Shown: positions 17,543 through 27,244, counted from the stretch's first letter. The stretch is 64,000 nt of DNA from Sphingopyxis sp. JAI128 (GCF_014207235.1 NZ_JACHDA010000002.1:372001-436000); one strand, 5' to 3'. The notes: a model not told the origin generated them from the letters alone. Numbers and translations are program-made.

Positions 17543-19974
17543 CGGCCTTGTCCCCCGACCTGGCGGCGCAAGGCGTCGAGCAATGCCTGCCGGTCGTAAC
17601 GATAGACGGTGTCGTCGCCCGGCCCCGTTGCCGCAATCGAACTGCGCAAACGGATGACGGGTATGTCGTTCGCCGCATCGCGGGATGCCTCGCCATCTTC
17701 GGCCAGGCACAGGAGCACGTCGTGCGCTTCGTCGGCATCGCCGCCGTCCGACGCGACGCGATAGCCTGCGCTGCGCAAAATGGGCGCGAGGAAATTCTGC
17801 CCCCAGCCGTCATGGTCGTCGGCGATGCGGCAAAGCGGCAGCCGATCGGCGAACGGGGCGGTGGCGGCGGCATATTGCTCCATCAGCCAATAGGGATCGA
17901 TCAATTCGACGGGCTCGTCGTCCACCAGCACGACACCGGCGACCAGCCCCGGCGCGGCCGAGGGCTGCACGGTATCGGGCAGGCGGACGATATCGATCAC
18001 TTCGGCGATCGGATAGCAGAGGACCGAGCATCCATCGTGCAGGCGCAGCAGCTTTTGCGTCCCGTCCGACGCGGGCGCTTTCGCCGCATGAACGGCAAAT
18101 ATATTCTCGCCGATCTGCGCCTGAACGCGGCCGGCGCTTTCGAACAGCGCCGACGCAGGCACTTCCTCGACGCGCTCGATCACCGACAGGCGAACTCCGC
18201 GCACGCGACCGCCAGCCTCGCGGAACAGAAGCAATTGCGCCGCGCTCCGCGCCGCCATCAGCTCGGCATCGCTTTCCACGATGCGGTCGTGGCTGCGCCC
18301 CGCCTCGCTGGCGTCGATCGCCGCGGCCGCGAGCATGCCCTGCACATCGAGCAGGAGAACGGGGCGGCCATTGTCGGGAAGCGTCGTGCCCGCATAGAGC
18401 CCCGTCGCCATGATCATCGGCGCGGCGGGCTTGATTACCAGTTCCTCATGGTCGTGGATCGCCGCGACGCTGAGCGCATAGCTTTGCCCCTGCCCCGGCC
18501 GGACGATCACAAGCGCGCGGTCGTCGACATCGTCGCCATGATGCCGGCCGCGCCCGAGCACCGTTTCGAGCCGGAGCAGCGGATATTGTTCGCCGCGCAC
18601 GGTCGCGAATTCGCCGCCGCCGACGCGGTCGATGCGCACCGTATCGCCGCTTTCGAGCAGGATTTCGCGCACCGCGCCGCGCGGTATGGCGAAATATTGC
18701 CCCGCCGCACGTACCATCAACCCCGAAATGATCGTCAGCGTCATCGGGACGCGAAGCAGGATCGTCAGCCCCCGCCCCTCTTCGTTGCGCAGTTCGACGA
18801 CACCGCCGATCTTTTCGACATTCGCCTTGACGATATCCATGCCGACGCCGCGCCCCGATACCGACGTCACCGTGGCAGCGGTCGAGAAACCGGGACGAAA
18901 GATCAACTCCAGCTTTTCCTTCGGTCCCAGCGCCCGGGCTTCGTTCGCGGTCAGGGTGCGCGCGGCAATCGCCTTGGCGACAAGCGTGTCGGGCGACAGC
19001 CCGCGCCCGTCGTCACCGATCTCGATCTCGATCTGGTTGCCCGACTGGCGCGCCGAAACCGAGATGGTTGCGGTGATGTCCTTGCCCGCCGCGACGCGCT
19101 CCTCGAGCGGCTCGATGCCATGATCGATCGCGTTACGCACGATATGGATCAGCGGGTCGCGGATATTCTCCATCATCTCGCGGTCGAGTTCGACCTCGCC
19201 GCCGCTCGTCTGGAACGCGATCTTCTTGCCCAGATCCTGCGCAAGGTCCCGGACGATCCGCGGCAAGGGCGCGAACAATTTGTCGATCCGCTGCATCCGC
19301 ATCTGGCTGACCGACTGGCGCATGCCGGCGATCGAATCGGACAGGCGATCGAACGAGGCGATCAGCGACGGATCGGCCCCCGATTCGCGCAGCATCCGGG
19401 CAAATTCGTTGCGCGCGAGGACGATGTCGGTCACCCCCGTCATCACGCTGTCGAGCAGCGGCAGCGGCACGCGGATCGAGCGCCAGCTTTGCAGGTCGGC
19501 ACCGAAATCATCGTCGCGGCGCAGCGGCACCCCGGCGACTGCAAACGACGCGTCGGCCGATGCAGCCTGTTCTTCGGACAAGGCGCCGATGACATCGCCG
19601 TCCTCCCCGGGGGGTTCGACCCCATCCCGTCCCAGCGCGCCGCAAAGCGCGTTCAGCCGGTCGAGGATGCCGAGAACCCCGCTGACCAACGCGGCATTCG
19701 GCGTACGATGGCCGCGGCGCACGTGGTCGAGCGCGTCCTCCGCAGCGTGCGACAGCGCCGTGACGCGCGGCAGGGCAAGGAACCCTGAACTGCCCTTGAT
19801 CGTGTGCACGAGCCGGAAAATCGCATCGAGCTGCGCGCGGTCGGCGGGGTCGGCTTCCCACGCGACAATCGCCCCGCCCGCTTCGGCCAGGATTTCGGCC
19901 GTTTCGGCCAGAAAGTCGTTCAGCAGATCGTCCATCGCCGTACCGGTGCGCCCCAAAAACTGAGGCTGCACCAT
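17539..19974 (-). CDS. cheA: CheA-type histidine kinase with two CheW-like domains and a degenerate receiver
   Basis: 811-residue chemotaxis kinase. Domains in order: Hpt (about 12-115) with the phosphorylated His near residue 57 in HTIKGSSGFLAL; no recognisable P2 domain; dimerisation helices (LDSVMTGVTDIVLARNEFARML); HATPase with IVRNAIDHGIEP, GDDGRGLS and SGRGVGMDIVKAN; a first CheW-like regulatory domain; a second CheW-like domain (about 570-700); and a receiver-like C-terminus (FLAPILRSAGYRVASDGGD) that lacks a phospho-acceptor Asp. Start: ATG 19974 chosen; an in-frame TTG at 19983 and an ATG at 19935 are alternatives. chpT ends 24 nt upstream and cheW overlaps its stop. Confidence 0.94.
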   Translation of the reverse strand: MVQPQFLGRTGTAMDDLLNDFLAETAEILAEAGGAIVAWEADPADRAQLDAIFRLVHTIKGSSGFLALPRVTALSHAAEDALDHVRRGHRTPNAALVSGVLGILDRLNALCGALGRDGVEPPGEDGDVIGALSEEQAASADASFAVAGVPLRRDDDFGADLQSWRSIRVPLPLLDSVMTGVTDIVLARNEFARMLRESGADPSLIASFDRLSDSIAGMRQSVSQMRMQRIDKLFAPLPRIVRDLAQDLGKKIAFQTSGGEVELDREMMENIRDPLIHIVRNAIDHGIEPLEERVAAGKDITATISVSARQSGNQIEIEIGDDGRGLSPDTLVAKAIAARTLTANEARALGPKEKLELIFRPGFSTAATVTSVSGRGVGMDIVKANVEKIGGVVELRNEEGRGLTILLRVPMTLTIISGLMVRAAGQYFAIPRGAVREILLESGDTVRIDRVGGGEFATVRGEQYPLLRLETVLGRGRHHGDDVDDRALVIVRPGQGQSYALSVAAIHDHEELVIKPAAPMIMATGLYAGTTLPDNGRPVLLLDVQGMLAAAAIDASEAGRSHDRIVESDAELMAARSAAQLLLFREAGGRVRGVRLSVIERVEEVPASALFESAGRVQAQIGENIFAVHAAKAPASDGTQKLLRLHDGCSVLCYPIAEVIDIVRLPDTVQPSAAPGLVAGVVLVDDEPVELIDPYWLMEQYAAATAPFADRLPLCRIADDHDGWGQNFLAPILRSAGYRVASDGGDADEAHDVLLCLAEDGEASRDAANDIPVIRLRSSIAATGPGDDTVYRYDRQALLDALRRQVGGQGR

Positions 19975-19998
19975 GGCGGACAATGGTTAAGGGAGGCT

Positions 19999-20655
19999 TT
20001 ACCCGCGGCCGCGCAGGACGGCACCAACGAGCAGCGAAGTTGGGGTTTCGCGAGCGAGCATGACCGTCCCCTCATTCTGGCGCGCGACGGCCTGCACCAG
20101 CACCGCCGGCGCGGTACGCGAAGTCATCGCGCCCGCCCCTTCGCCATCGGCCAGGATGCGTTCGACATCGGCGTCGAGGAAGATGCGCTCGGCCTCGACA
20201 TGCAGCGCGATTTCGATGGCCCCATCCCCGCCCGCCCCCTGTTCTTCGCAGCCGACATCGAGCCGTCCGCCGCGCACCAGCGCATCGACGAGCAGCAGCG
20301 AGAGGTTGAGGACGATCTTGACCGCAGGCTTGGGCAGCGGGTCGGTCCCGATCATCCAGTTCAACTCGATCGCGCGGTCGCCGATGATGCCCTGAATCGC
20401 CGATTTAGCCTCGTCCGCGGGAACGAGTTCGCCGAACCCGCCCGCCGAACCGAAGGCGAGGCGGAAGAATTTGAGCTTGTTCGCCGACGTCCGCGCGCTT
20501 TGTTCGAGCAGTTCGAAACAGCGCTGGCGCATCGCCGGGTCCTGCTCGTCGGCCAGAAGCTCGAGCCCGTTGGCGAAAGCGCCCACCGGGCTCAACAGGT
20601 CGTGACACAGGCGCGAGGCCAACATCGAGGCGAAATCGACGCGATCGTCGGACAA
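19999..20655 (-). CDS. chpT: ChpT-like histidine phosphotransferase
   Basis: 218-residue dimeric phosphotransferase of the ChpT family, which resembles a histidine kinase without active ATP binding. Seen: the DHp helix with His18 in LASRLCHDLLSPVGAFANGL, a second helix (LLEQSARTSANKLKFFRLAF) and a degenerate Bergerat-type domain (KIVLNLSLLLVDALVRGG). In Caulobacter, ChpT passes phosphate from CckA to CtrA and CpdR. Start is a TTG at 20655 with GGGGAG 8 nt upstream; the first ATG lies only 8 codons before His18. It heads the che operon, 24 nt before cheA. Confidence 0.9.
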   Translation of the reverse strand: MSDDRVDFASMLASRLCHDLLSPVGAFANGLELLADEQDPAMRQRCFELLEQSARTSANKLKFFRLAFGSAGGFGELVPADEAKSAIQGIIGDRAIELNWMIGTDPLPKPAVKIVLNLSLLLVDALVRGGRLDVGCEEQGAGGDGAIEIALHVEAERIFLDADVERILADGEGAGAMTSRTAPAVLVQAVARQNEGTVMLARETPTSLLVGAVLRGRG

Positions 20656-20862
20656 TGAACGGGCTCCCCAGCGCAGCCGCCGGATATGTCCGGCGTGCGG
20701 CTGCTACTAGGGCAGGCATGGGTGGAAGGGCAAGCTGGTTCCTTTTCCATTTACCAAACACAACGCTCTCGGCATATCGCCGCCTTGCCAAGGCGACGGC
20801 ATAGGGCCTGCTCCGCGCCCCGGCCCCTTGAAAACCGGGGTCCCAAAGCCATATCACCCATA

Positions 20863-21819
20863 ATGTTGGGGGACGACGAGATACTGACCGTGACGCTTGC
20901 AGACAGCGTGGCCGCCTTGCGGCTCGACCGCGCGCTGGCCGAAGCGCTGCCCGGCCTGTCACGCGAGCGGATCAAGACGCTGATCAAAGGCGGCCGCGTC
21001 GCCGATGCGGGGGGCACGATCCTGTGGGACCCGTCGGCCAAGACCGGCGCGCCCGCGACGATCGAGGTTCGCGTGCCCGTCGCGGCCCCCGCGCATAATG
21101 TCGCGCAGGATATGGGCCTTGTCATCGCATATGAGGACGAGCATCTGATCGTCGTCGACAAGCCCGCGGGCATGGTCGTCCATCCCGCCGCGGGCAATCT
21201 TGACGGGACGATGGTCAACGCGCTGCTTCATCATTGCGCGGGCCAGTTGTCGGGTATCGGCGGCGTTGCGCGGCCCGGAATCGTCCACCGGATCGACAAG
21301 GATACCAGCGGGCTGATCGTCGCGGCGAAGCATGACAAGGCGCACGAAGGTCTGGCAAAGCAATTTGCCGCGCACAGCATCGACCGACGCTACCTCGCGA
21401 TCGCGACCGGGCGCCCGATGCCCGCCAACGGCACCGTCGACGCCGCGTTGGGCCGGTCGGGCACGAACCGCAAGAAGATGGCGGTCGTCGCCGAAGGGCG
21501 CGGCAAGCACGCGATTACCCATTACCGCACGGTCGAACCGCTCAAGGGCGCGACTTTGGTCGAATGCAGGCTCGAAACGGGGCGCACGCACCAGGTTCGC
21601 GTCCATATGGCGCATATCGGCCACCCGCTCGTCGGCGACCCCGTCTATGGCCGCCAACGTAAACCTTTGTCTGATGTACTGAGGAACCGCAATTTCGTAA
21701 GACAGGCGTTGCACGCGGCCCATTTGGGTTTTATTCATCCGGTGACCGGTAACGAAATCGCGCTCGACAGCGAACTCCCAGCCGATATGCGGGAACTGAT
21801 CGATGAATTGCGCGTTTAG
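20863..21819 (+). CDS. rluD: 23S rRNA pseudouridine synthase, RluA/RluD family
   Basis: About 318-residue pseudouridine synthase, probably acting on helix 69 of 23S rRNA. Seen: an N-terminal S4-like domain (RLDRALAEALPGLSRERIKTLIKGGRV), a linker, and the catalytic domain with the Asp in GIVHRIDKDTSGL, KHAITHYRTVEPL, and GRTHQVRVHMAHIGHPLVGD. Start: ATG 20863 gives the normal family length but has no good Shine-Dalgarno, so the start is uncertain. It lies upstream of rpoH, an arrangement common in alphaproteobacteria. Confidence 0.93.
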   Translation: MLGDDEILTVTLADSVAALRLDRALAEALPGLSRERIKTLIKGGRVADAGGTILWDPSAKTGAPATIEVRVPVAAPAHNVAQDMGLVIAYEDEHLIVVDKPAGMVVHPAAGNLDGTMVNALLHHCAGQLSGIGGVARPGIVHRIDKDTSGLIVAAKHDKAHEGLAKQFAAHSIDRRYLAIATGRPMPANGTVDAALGRSGTNRKKMAVVAEGRGKHAITHYRTVEPLKGATLVECRLETGRTHQVRVHMAHIGHPLVGDPVYGRQRKPLSDVLRNRNFVRQALHAAHLGFIHPVTGNEIALDSELPADMRELIDELRV

Positions 21820-21839
21820 GTTTCGAATGAAAATCTATT

Positions 21840-21868
21840 TTGACCGCTGGAGTCAACCGCGGCATATT
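21840..21868 (+). promoter_or_regulatory. Candidate sigma-70-type promoter of rpoH
   Basis: TTGACC at 21840-21845 and CATATT at 21863-21868 with a 17-bp spacer. The start point would fall about 20-25 nt before the AGGGA Shine-Dalgarno of rpoH. The -35 box matches the consensus well and the -10 box only partly. Confidence 0.5.
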
Positions 21869-21899
21869 TCTCCTCTGAAAATTAGGGAAAACCATATCA

Positions 21900-22802
21900 A
21901 TGGCTAATAAAAGCAATGTTCCGGCCACGGTGCCCGCGCTCGGCGGTGAAGCGAGCCTGAACCGCTACCTGGCCGAAATCCGCAAATTCCCCCTTCTGAC
22001 CCCCGAGCAGGAATATATGCTCGCCAAACGGTTCCAGGAGCATGGCGACAATGAAGCGGCGGCGCAACTCGTGACGTCGCACCTCCGCCTCGTCGCCAAG
22101 ATCGCGATGGGCTACCGCGGCTATGGCCTGCCCGTCAGCGAGCTGATCAGCGAGGGCAATATCGGCCTGATGCAGGGCGTGAAGAAGTTCGATCCCGAAC
22201 GCGGCTTCCGCCTCGCCACCTATGCGATGTGGTGGATTCGCGCGTCGATCCAGGAATTTATCCTGCGCTCGTGGAGCCTCGTGAAGATGGGGACGACCGC
22301 GGCCCAGAAAAAGCTGTTCTTCAACCTTCGCCGGATGAAGAACAACCTCGACGCGTTCGAGGACGGCGACCTCAGCCCCGAACATCTCGCGAAGATCGCA
22401 ACCGACCTCGGCGTGACCGAGGAAGAAGTGACGAGCATGAACCGCCGCATGGCCATGGGCGGCGACACGTCGCTCAACGTGCCGATGGGCGAGGATGGCG
22501 ACAGCCAGTGGCAGGACCTTCTCGGCGACGAAGGCCCGCTGCAGGACGAACGCGTTGCCGAAGCCGAGGAACGCGACGTCCGCCACGCGCTGCTGAGCGA
22601 GGCGCTCGAAACGCTCAACGAACGCGAACGCCACATTCTGACCGAGCGCCGCCTGACCGACGATCCCAAGACGCTCGAGGATCTGAGCCAGGTTTACGAC
22701 GTCAGCCGCGAACGCGTTCGCCAGATCGAGGTGCGCGCATTCGAAAAACTGCAAAAGGCGATGCTCAAGCTCGCCGGCGACCGGCGCCTCGTCGGCGCCT
22801 GA
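21900..22802 (+). CDS. rpoH: RNA polymerase sigma factor RpoH (sigma-32)
   Basis: 300-residue heat-shock sigma factor. Seen: region 1.2/2 with LNRYLAEIRKFPLLTPEQEY, the core-binding HLRLVAKIAMGYRGYGLP and SEGNIGLMQGVKKFDPERGF, the -10-reading LATYAMWWIRASIQEFIL, the RpoH-box-like QKKLFFNLRRMK, and a region 4.2 helix-turn-helix (LEDLSQVYDVSRERVRQIEVRAFEKLQ). Start ATG 21900 has AGGGA upstream. It directs chaperone and protease genes. Confidence 0.97.
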   Translation: MANKSNVPATVPALGGEASLNRYLAEIRKFPLLTPEQEYMLAKRFQEHGDNEAAAQLVTSHLRLVAKIAMGYRGYGLPVSELISEGNIGLMQGVKKFDPERGFRLATYAMWWIRASIQEFILRSWSLVKMGTTAAQKKLFFNLRRMKNNLDAFEDGDLSPEHLAKIATDLGVTEEEVTSMNRRMAMGGDTSLNVPMGEDGDSQWQDLLGDEGPLQDERVAEAEERDVRHALLSEALETLNERERHILTERRLTDDPKTLEDLSQVYDVSRERVRQIEVRAFEKLQKAMLKLAGDRRLVGA

Positions 22803-23274
22803 CCTGTCGGCGCGAGCCCGCGATTTGACTCGCAAACGCAAAAGGACCAGCCAGCCTCTCCCTTCGGTTTGACCGGAGGGGTTTGTCAGCGCGCTGGGAC
22901 GAGCCGCCGACAGGCTGAGGCGGCTAGCGACCGATCGCTGCCATTCGATCCTCCCTGTGCCGCAGGCATGGGGGGTGGCAGCGCGAAGCGCTGACGGAAG
23001 GGCTCTTAACGCGGCGCTGCAACCCCTCCAACACCGCTGCGCGGCAGTCCCGCTGGCGCTACGCGCCGTCTGCGACTCCCCCATCGCGACGCGACAGGGA
23101 GGATTGGCAGGACGCGACCGTTTGCGGTCGCTAGAGATGTGAACCCCGGCGTTCGGCATCTGCGCGCAAGCGCTAAATCGGGCGCGTGCGGGCGCTGTCG
23201 CGGTTGCGGCGTAAATTGCTGCCATTCGATCGAGCCCGCTTGCCTCCGGCTCGCGAGCGGCTAATTTGCCGCGC
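22803..23274. other. Non-coding gap holding a dispersed repeat
   Basis: 472 bp between rpoH and mtgA without a credible gene. Most of it is the dispersed repeat described separately (core 22947-23105) with conserved flank to about 23155. The short open frames here are GC-driven and cover the repeat. No clear rpoH terminator was found. Confidence 0.7.
22947..23105 (+). repeat. Dispersed repeat, copy 1 (GATCCTCCCTG ends)
   Basis: Element bounded by GATCCTCCCTG (22947-22957) and the inverted CAGGGAGGATT (23095-23105), 10 of 11 positions matching. The interior has further inverted segments (GCGCTGGCG/CGCGAAGCGCTGAC-type words, GCGGCAGTCCCGCTGGCGCT). The right flank to about 23150 (GAGATGTGAACCCCGGCG) also recurs, inverted, near 48720-48775. 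Related copies lie at 27245-27377 and 48714-48940. Confidence 0.8.
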
Positions 23275-23982
23275 ATGGCACCCTCCTCCCGCGCCAAGAC
23301 GCGCAAGCTCCCCTGGTATCTCCGCCCGTTCAAATGGCTGTTGTGGTTCGTCGCGATTTCGGTCCTGTGGGTGCTCGTCTATGCCGTCGTACCGCCGCCG
23401 GTGACGCTGACCATGCTGACCGACGGCAACGGAATTACCAAGGATTGGGAAGGCCTGTCTCGGATCGACCGCAACATGGTGCGCGCCGTGATCGCCGCAG
23501 AGGACGGAAAATTTTGTTCGCACGACGGCTTCGACCGCGAGGCGATCGAAGACGCGATCGAACGCAACGCCCAGAGCAAGCGGATGCGCGGCGGATCGAC
23601 GATCAGCCAGCAAACTGCGAAAAATGTCTTCCTGTGGCAGGGCAGCGGCTGGACGCGCTACGTCCGCAAGGTGCCCGAAGTGTGGTTCACCTTCCTGATC
23701 GAAAAAATCTGGGGCAAACGGCGGATCATGGAAGTCTATCTCAACGTCGCCGAAACGGGGATCGGCACCTATGGCGTCGAGGCCGGGGCGCAGCGCTATT
23801 TCAAGCATGGCGCCAACAGACTGACCCCGCGCGAGGCCGCGCGCATCGCGGCCATCCTGCCGCTGCCGAAGAAGCGCGAAGCGATCAGCCCATCAGGCTT
23901 TACCCGCCGCTATGGCAACACCATCGCCGCGCGGATCGGCCAGGTGCGGCGCGACGGGCTGGATGCATGCGTTTATAAATAG
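23275..23982 (+). CDS. mtgA: Monofunctional biosynthetic peptidoglycan glycosyltransferase
   Basis: 235-residue GT51 enzyme that polymerises lipid II into glycan strands. Seen: a basic N-terminus, one membrane helix (WLLWFVAISVLWVLVYAV), the catalytic glutamate motif AAEDGKFCSHDGFD, the RGGSTISQQTAKN motif, and the KRRIMEVYLNVAE motif. There is no transpeptidase domain, so it is monofunctional. Start ATG 23275 has no obvious Shine-Dalgarno; an in-frame TTG lies 9 nt upstream. It stands alone after the repeat region. Confidence 0.95.
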   Translation: MAPSSRAKTRKLPWYLRPFKWLLWFVAISVLWVLVYAVVPPPVTLTMLTDGNGITKDWEGLSRIDRNMVRAVIAAEDGKFCSHDGFDREAIEDAIERNAQSKRMRGGSTISQQTAKNVFLWQGSGWTRYVRKVPEVWFTFLIEKIWGKRRIMEVYLNVAETGIGTYGVEAGAQRYFKHGANRLTPREAARIAAILPLPKKREAISPSGFTRRYGNTIAARIGQVRRDGLDACVYK

Positions 23983-24095
23983 CGTCGACTTTGGCGTGGG
24001 GAGCGGCCACACCAATATCGGTCATAAAATCGAGACGGCAACGATCGAAACCGGCCACCCAGCCCTCTTCTTTACCCCGCCCAACCACGGCTTGC

Positions 24096-24124
24096 TTGCA
24101 CAGCGGCGCTCGCGCGCCTATGTA
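24096..24124 (+). promoter_or_regulatory. Candidate sufR-suf operon promoter
   Basis: TTGCAC (24096-24101), 17-bp spacer, TATGTA (24119-24124). The predicted start point near 24131 falls inside the 17-bp palindrome that begins 3 bp after the -10 box. Confidence 0.55.
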
Positions 24125-24126
24125 AG

Positions 24127-24143
24127 TGGAGTAATTTACTCCA
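24127..24143. promoter_or_regulatory. 17-bp perfect palindrome, candidate SufR operator
   Basis: TGGAGTAATTTACTCCA is perfectly symmetric (8-bp arms, 1-bp centre). It starts 3 bp after the predicted -10 box and ends 35 bp before the sufR start codon, a position where a bound repressor would block initiation. Binding by the Rrf2-type protein encoded next to it is an inference. Confidence 0.6.
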
Positions 24144-24178
24144 GTTAAGAATCGTTCGCAATTGCGACGGAAAAGATC

Positions 24179-24636
24179 ATGCGCCTTTCCAACCTTGCCG
24201 ATTATGCCGTGGTGCTGATGAGCGCCGCCGCCCGCCAGTGCGGGTCGGTGCCCATCCACGCCGCGATGCTTGCAGAGCAGACCGGCATCCCGGGGCCGAC
24301 CGCGCAGAAGCTGGTGAGCGGCCTCGCGCGCGCCGGGCTGCTCGTTGCCTCGCGCGGCAGCGGCGGCGGCGTACGGCTCGCGCGCCCCGCGGCGGCGATC
24401 AGCGTCGCCGATATTATCGAGGCGGTAGAAGGCCCGATCGCGCTGACCAGCTGCGTCGCCGAAGGACGGCATGATTGCTCGCTCGAAGGCAGTTGCAAGG
24501 TGCAGCCGCATTGGGGCGTCGTGAACGGCGCGGTGCGGGGCGCGTTGCAAGAGATTAGTTTGGCGTCCTTGAGCGGCGCGCCCAAACACCCCTCCCTTCC
24601 GCCGATCCCGGCTATGGCCGGCGACGAGATCAGAAT

Positions 24637-24640
<4 letters not shown>
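24179..24640 (+). CDS. Rrf2-family regulator of the SUF operon
   Basis: 153-residue Rrf2-type transcription factor, the kind that senses Fe-S status (IscR/SufR-like). Seen: an N-terminal winged helix ([39 protein letters not shown], then [12 protein letters not shown]) and three cysteines (Cys92, Cys100, Cys106 in [17 protein letters not shown]) spaced as cluster ligands. Its stop overlaps the sufB start (ATGA), so it is the first gene of the operon and probably regulates itself through the palindrome at 24127-24143. Confidence 0.92.
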
Positions 24641-26120
<1,480 letters not shown>

Positions 26121-26124
<4 letters not shown>

Positions 26125-26396
26125 TTGACATAAACCAAGTGATCATGGGCTTTCTGATGACTCCCTCCCTGTGGGTATTCAGCTTAGCCTTTGCCTGGTG
26201 GGGCGTCAGGAACCGCAGTCCAATCGCGGCAGGCGCGATCATGTTTGCCTTATGGACCGTCTATCGCTTCATGACCCTCGGAAGCGTCATCGCAATGTAC
26301 ATGATCGTCTGGACGCCGGTGGCGGCGATAGTGACCTTCGCCTTTTGCTTCATGATTATGTTTTTCATCAACAACGCACTTTCTCAGAATCGATAA
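26121..26396 (+). CDS. Small multi-pass membrane protein inside the suf operon
   Basis: 91-residue hydrophobic protein with probably three membrane segments (about 8-27, 35-54 and 58-84: [49 protein letters not shown]). Starts with GTG overlapping the sufB stop and ends 1 nt before sufC, so it is fully embedded in the operon. Base composition and codon use are visibly less GC-rich than the flanking suf genes, which suggests recent acquisition. I recognise no family and propose no function. Its tight coupling argues that it is translated. Confidence 0.8.
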
Positions 26397-26397
26397 T

Positions 26398-27228
26398 ATG
26401 CTCAAAATTGAAAACCTCCACGCCACCGTCGCCGACAAGCCGATCCTGAAGGGGTTGTCGCTCAGCGTCAATGCGGGCGAGATCCATGCGATCATGGGGC
26501 CCAATGGCGCGGGCAAGTCAACGCTGTCTTATGTGCTCGGCGGGCGGCCCGGTTATGAGGTCACCGAAGGGTCGGTGACGTTCACCCCCGCTCGTCATGC
26601 CGGACTTGATCCGGCATCCATGGCTTCGGCGCCGGAATGGACCCCGGATCAAGTCCGGGGTGACGAAGGTGGGGCGACCGATCTCCTCGCGCTCGACCCG
26701 CACGAGCGTGCCGCCGCCGGCCTGTTCCTCGGCTTTCAGTATCCGGTCGAAATCCCCGGCGTCTCGAACGTCCAGTTCCTGCGCGAAAGCCTGAACGCCC
26801 AGCGCAAGGCACGTGGCGAAGAGCCGCTGTCGGGCGGCGATTTCCTGAAGCTGGCGCGCGAGAAGGCGGGGCTGCTCAAGATGGACATGGACATGCTCAA
26901 GCGCCCGGTGAACGTCGGCTTTTCTGGCGGCGAGAAGAAGCGCAACGAGATGGTGCAGATGGGCATCCTCGACCCCAAGCTCGCGATTCTCGACGAGACG
27001 GACTCTGGCCTCGACATCGACGCGCTGCGCACCGTGGGCGACGGGATCAATACGATCATGCGGCGCCCCGACAAGGCGGTGCTGCTGATCACCCATTACC
27101 AGCGGCTGCTCGATTATGTGCGACCCGACATCGTCCACGTCCTTGCGGGCGGGCGGATCGTCAAATCGGGCGGGCCGGAGCTTGCGCTTGAGCTCGAACG
27201 CGAAGGCTATGCGGAGATTGCGGCGTGA
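26398..27228 (+). CDS. sufC: SufC ATPase carrying an in-frame repeat insertion
   Basis: 276-residue ABC-type ATPase that powers the SufBCD scaffold. Seen: Walker A MGPNGAGKST (residues 33-42), Q-loop region FLGFQYPVEIPGVSN, the signature NVGFSGGEKKRNE, Walker B LAILDETDSGLD, and the H-loop VLLITHYQR. Family members are about 250 residues. The excess is explained by residues 63-94, encoded by a palindromic repeat (26592-26666) placed between the EGSVTF strand and DLLAL, where other SufC proteins have only about three residues. All catalytic motifs are intact, so it is probably functional. Confidence 0.96.
   Translation: MLKIENLHATVADKPILKGLSLSVNAGEIHAIMGPNGAGKSTLSYVLGGRPGYEVTEGSVTFTPARHAGLDPASMASAPEWTPDQVRGDEGGATDLLALDPHERAAAGLFLGFQYPVEIPGVSNVQFLRESLNAQRKARGEEPLSGGDFLKLAREKAGLLKMDMDMLKRPVNVGFSGGEKKRNEMVQMGILDPKLAILDETDSGLDIDALRTVGDGINTIMRRPDKAVLLITHYQRLLDYVRPDIVHVLAGGRIVKSGGPELALELEREGYAEIAA
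26592..26666. repeat. Palindromic repeat inserted in frame in sufC
   Basis: Inverted arms of 23 bp, at 26592-26614 and 26644-26666, match at 21 of 23 positions (shared core CCGGACTTGATCCGG) around a 29-bp centre. It is read in frame as the peptide RHAGLDPAS...WTPDQVRGDE. A single related arm occurs at 51403-51424. Comparable in-gene palindromic elements are known from Rickettsia. Confidence 0.88.
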
Positions 27229-27244
27229 TGCGCGTCCACGCCTT

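Noticed and set aside
19987..20002. TTAA-N7-TTTAC as a CtrA site
   Set aside because: One mismatch from the full motif, and located over the chpT stop codon, not at a promoter. Kept only as a side note.
23912..24148. 78-codon plus-strand frame overlapping the end of mtgA
   Set aside because: It overlaps mtgA and contains the predicted suf promoter and operator.
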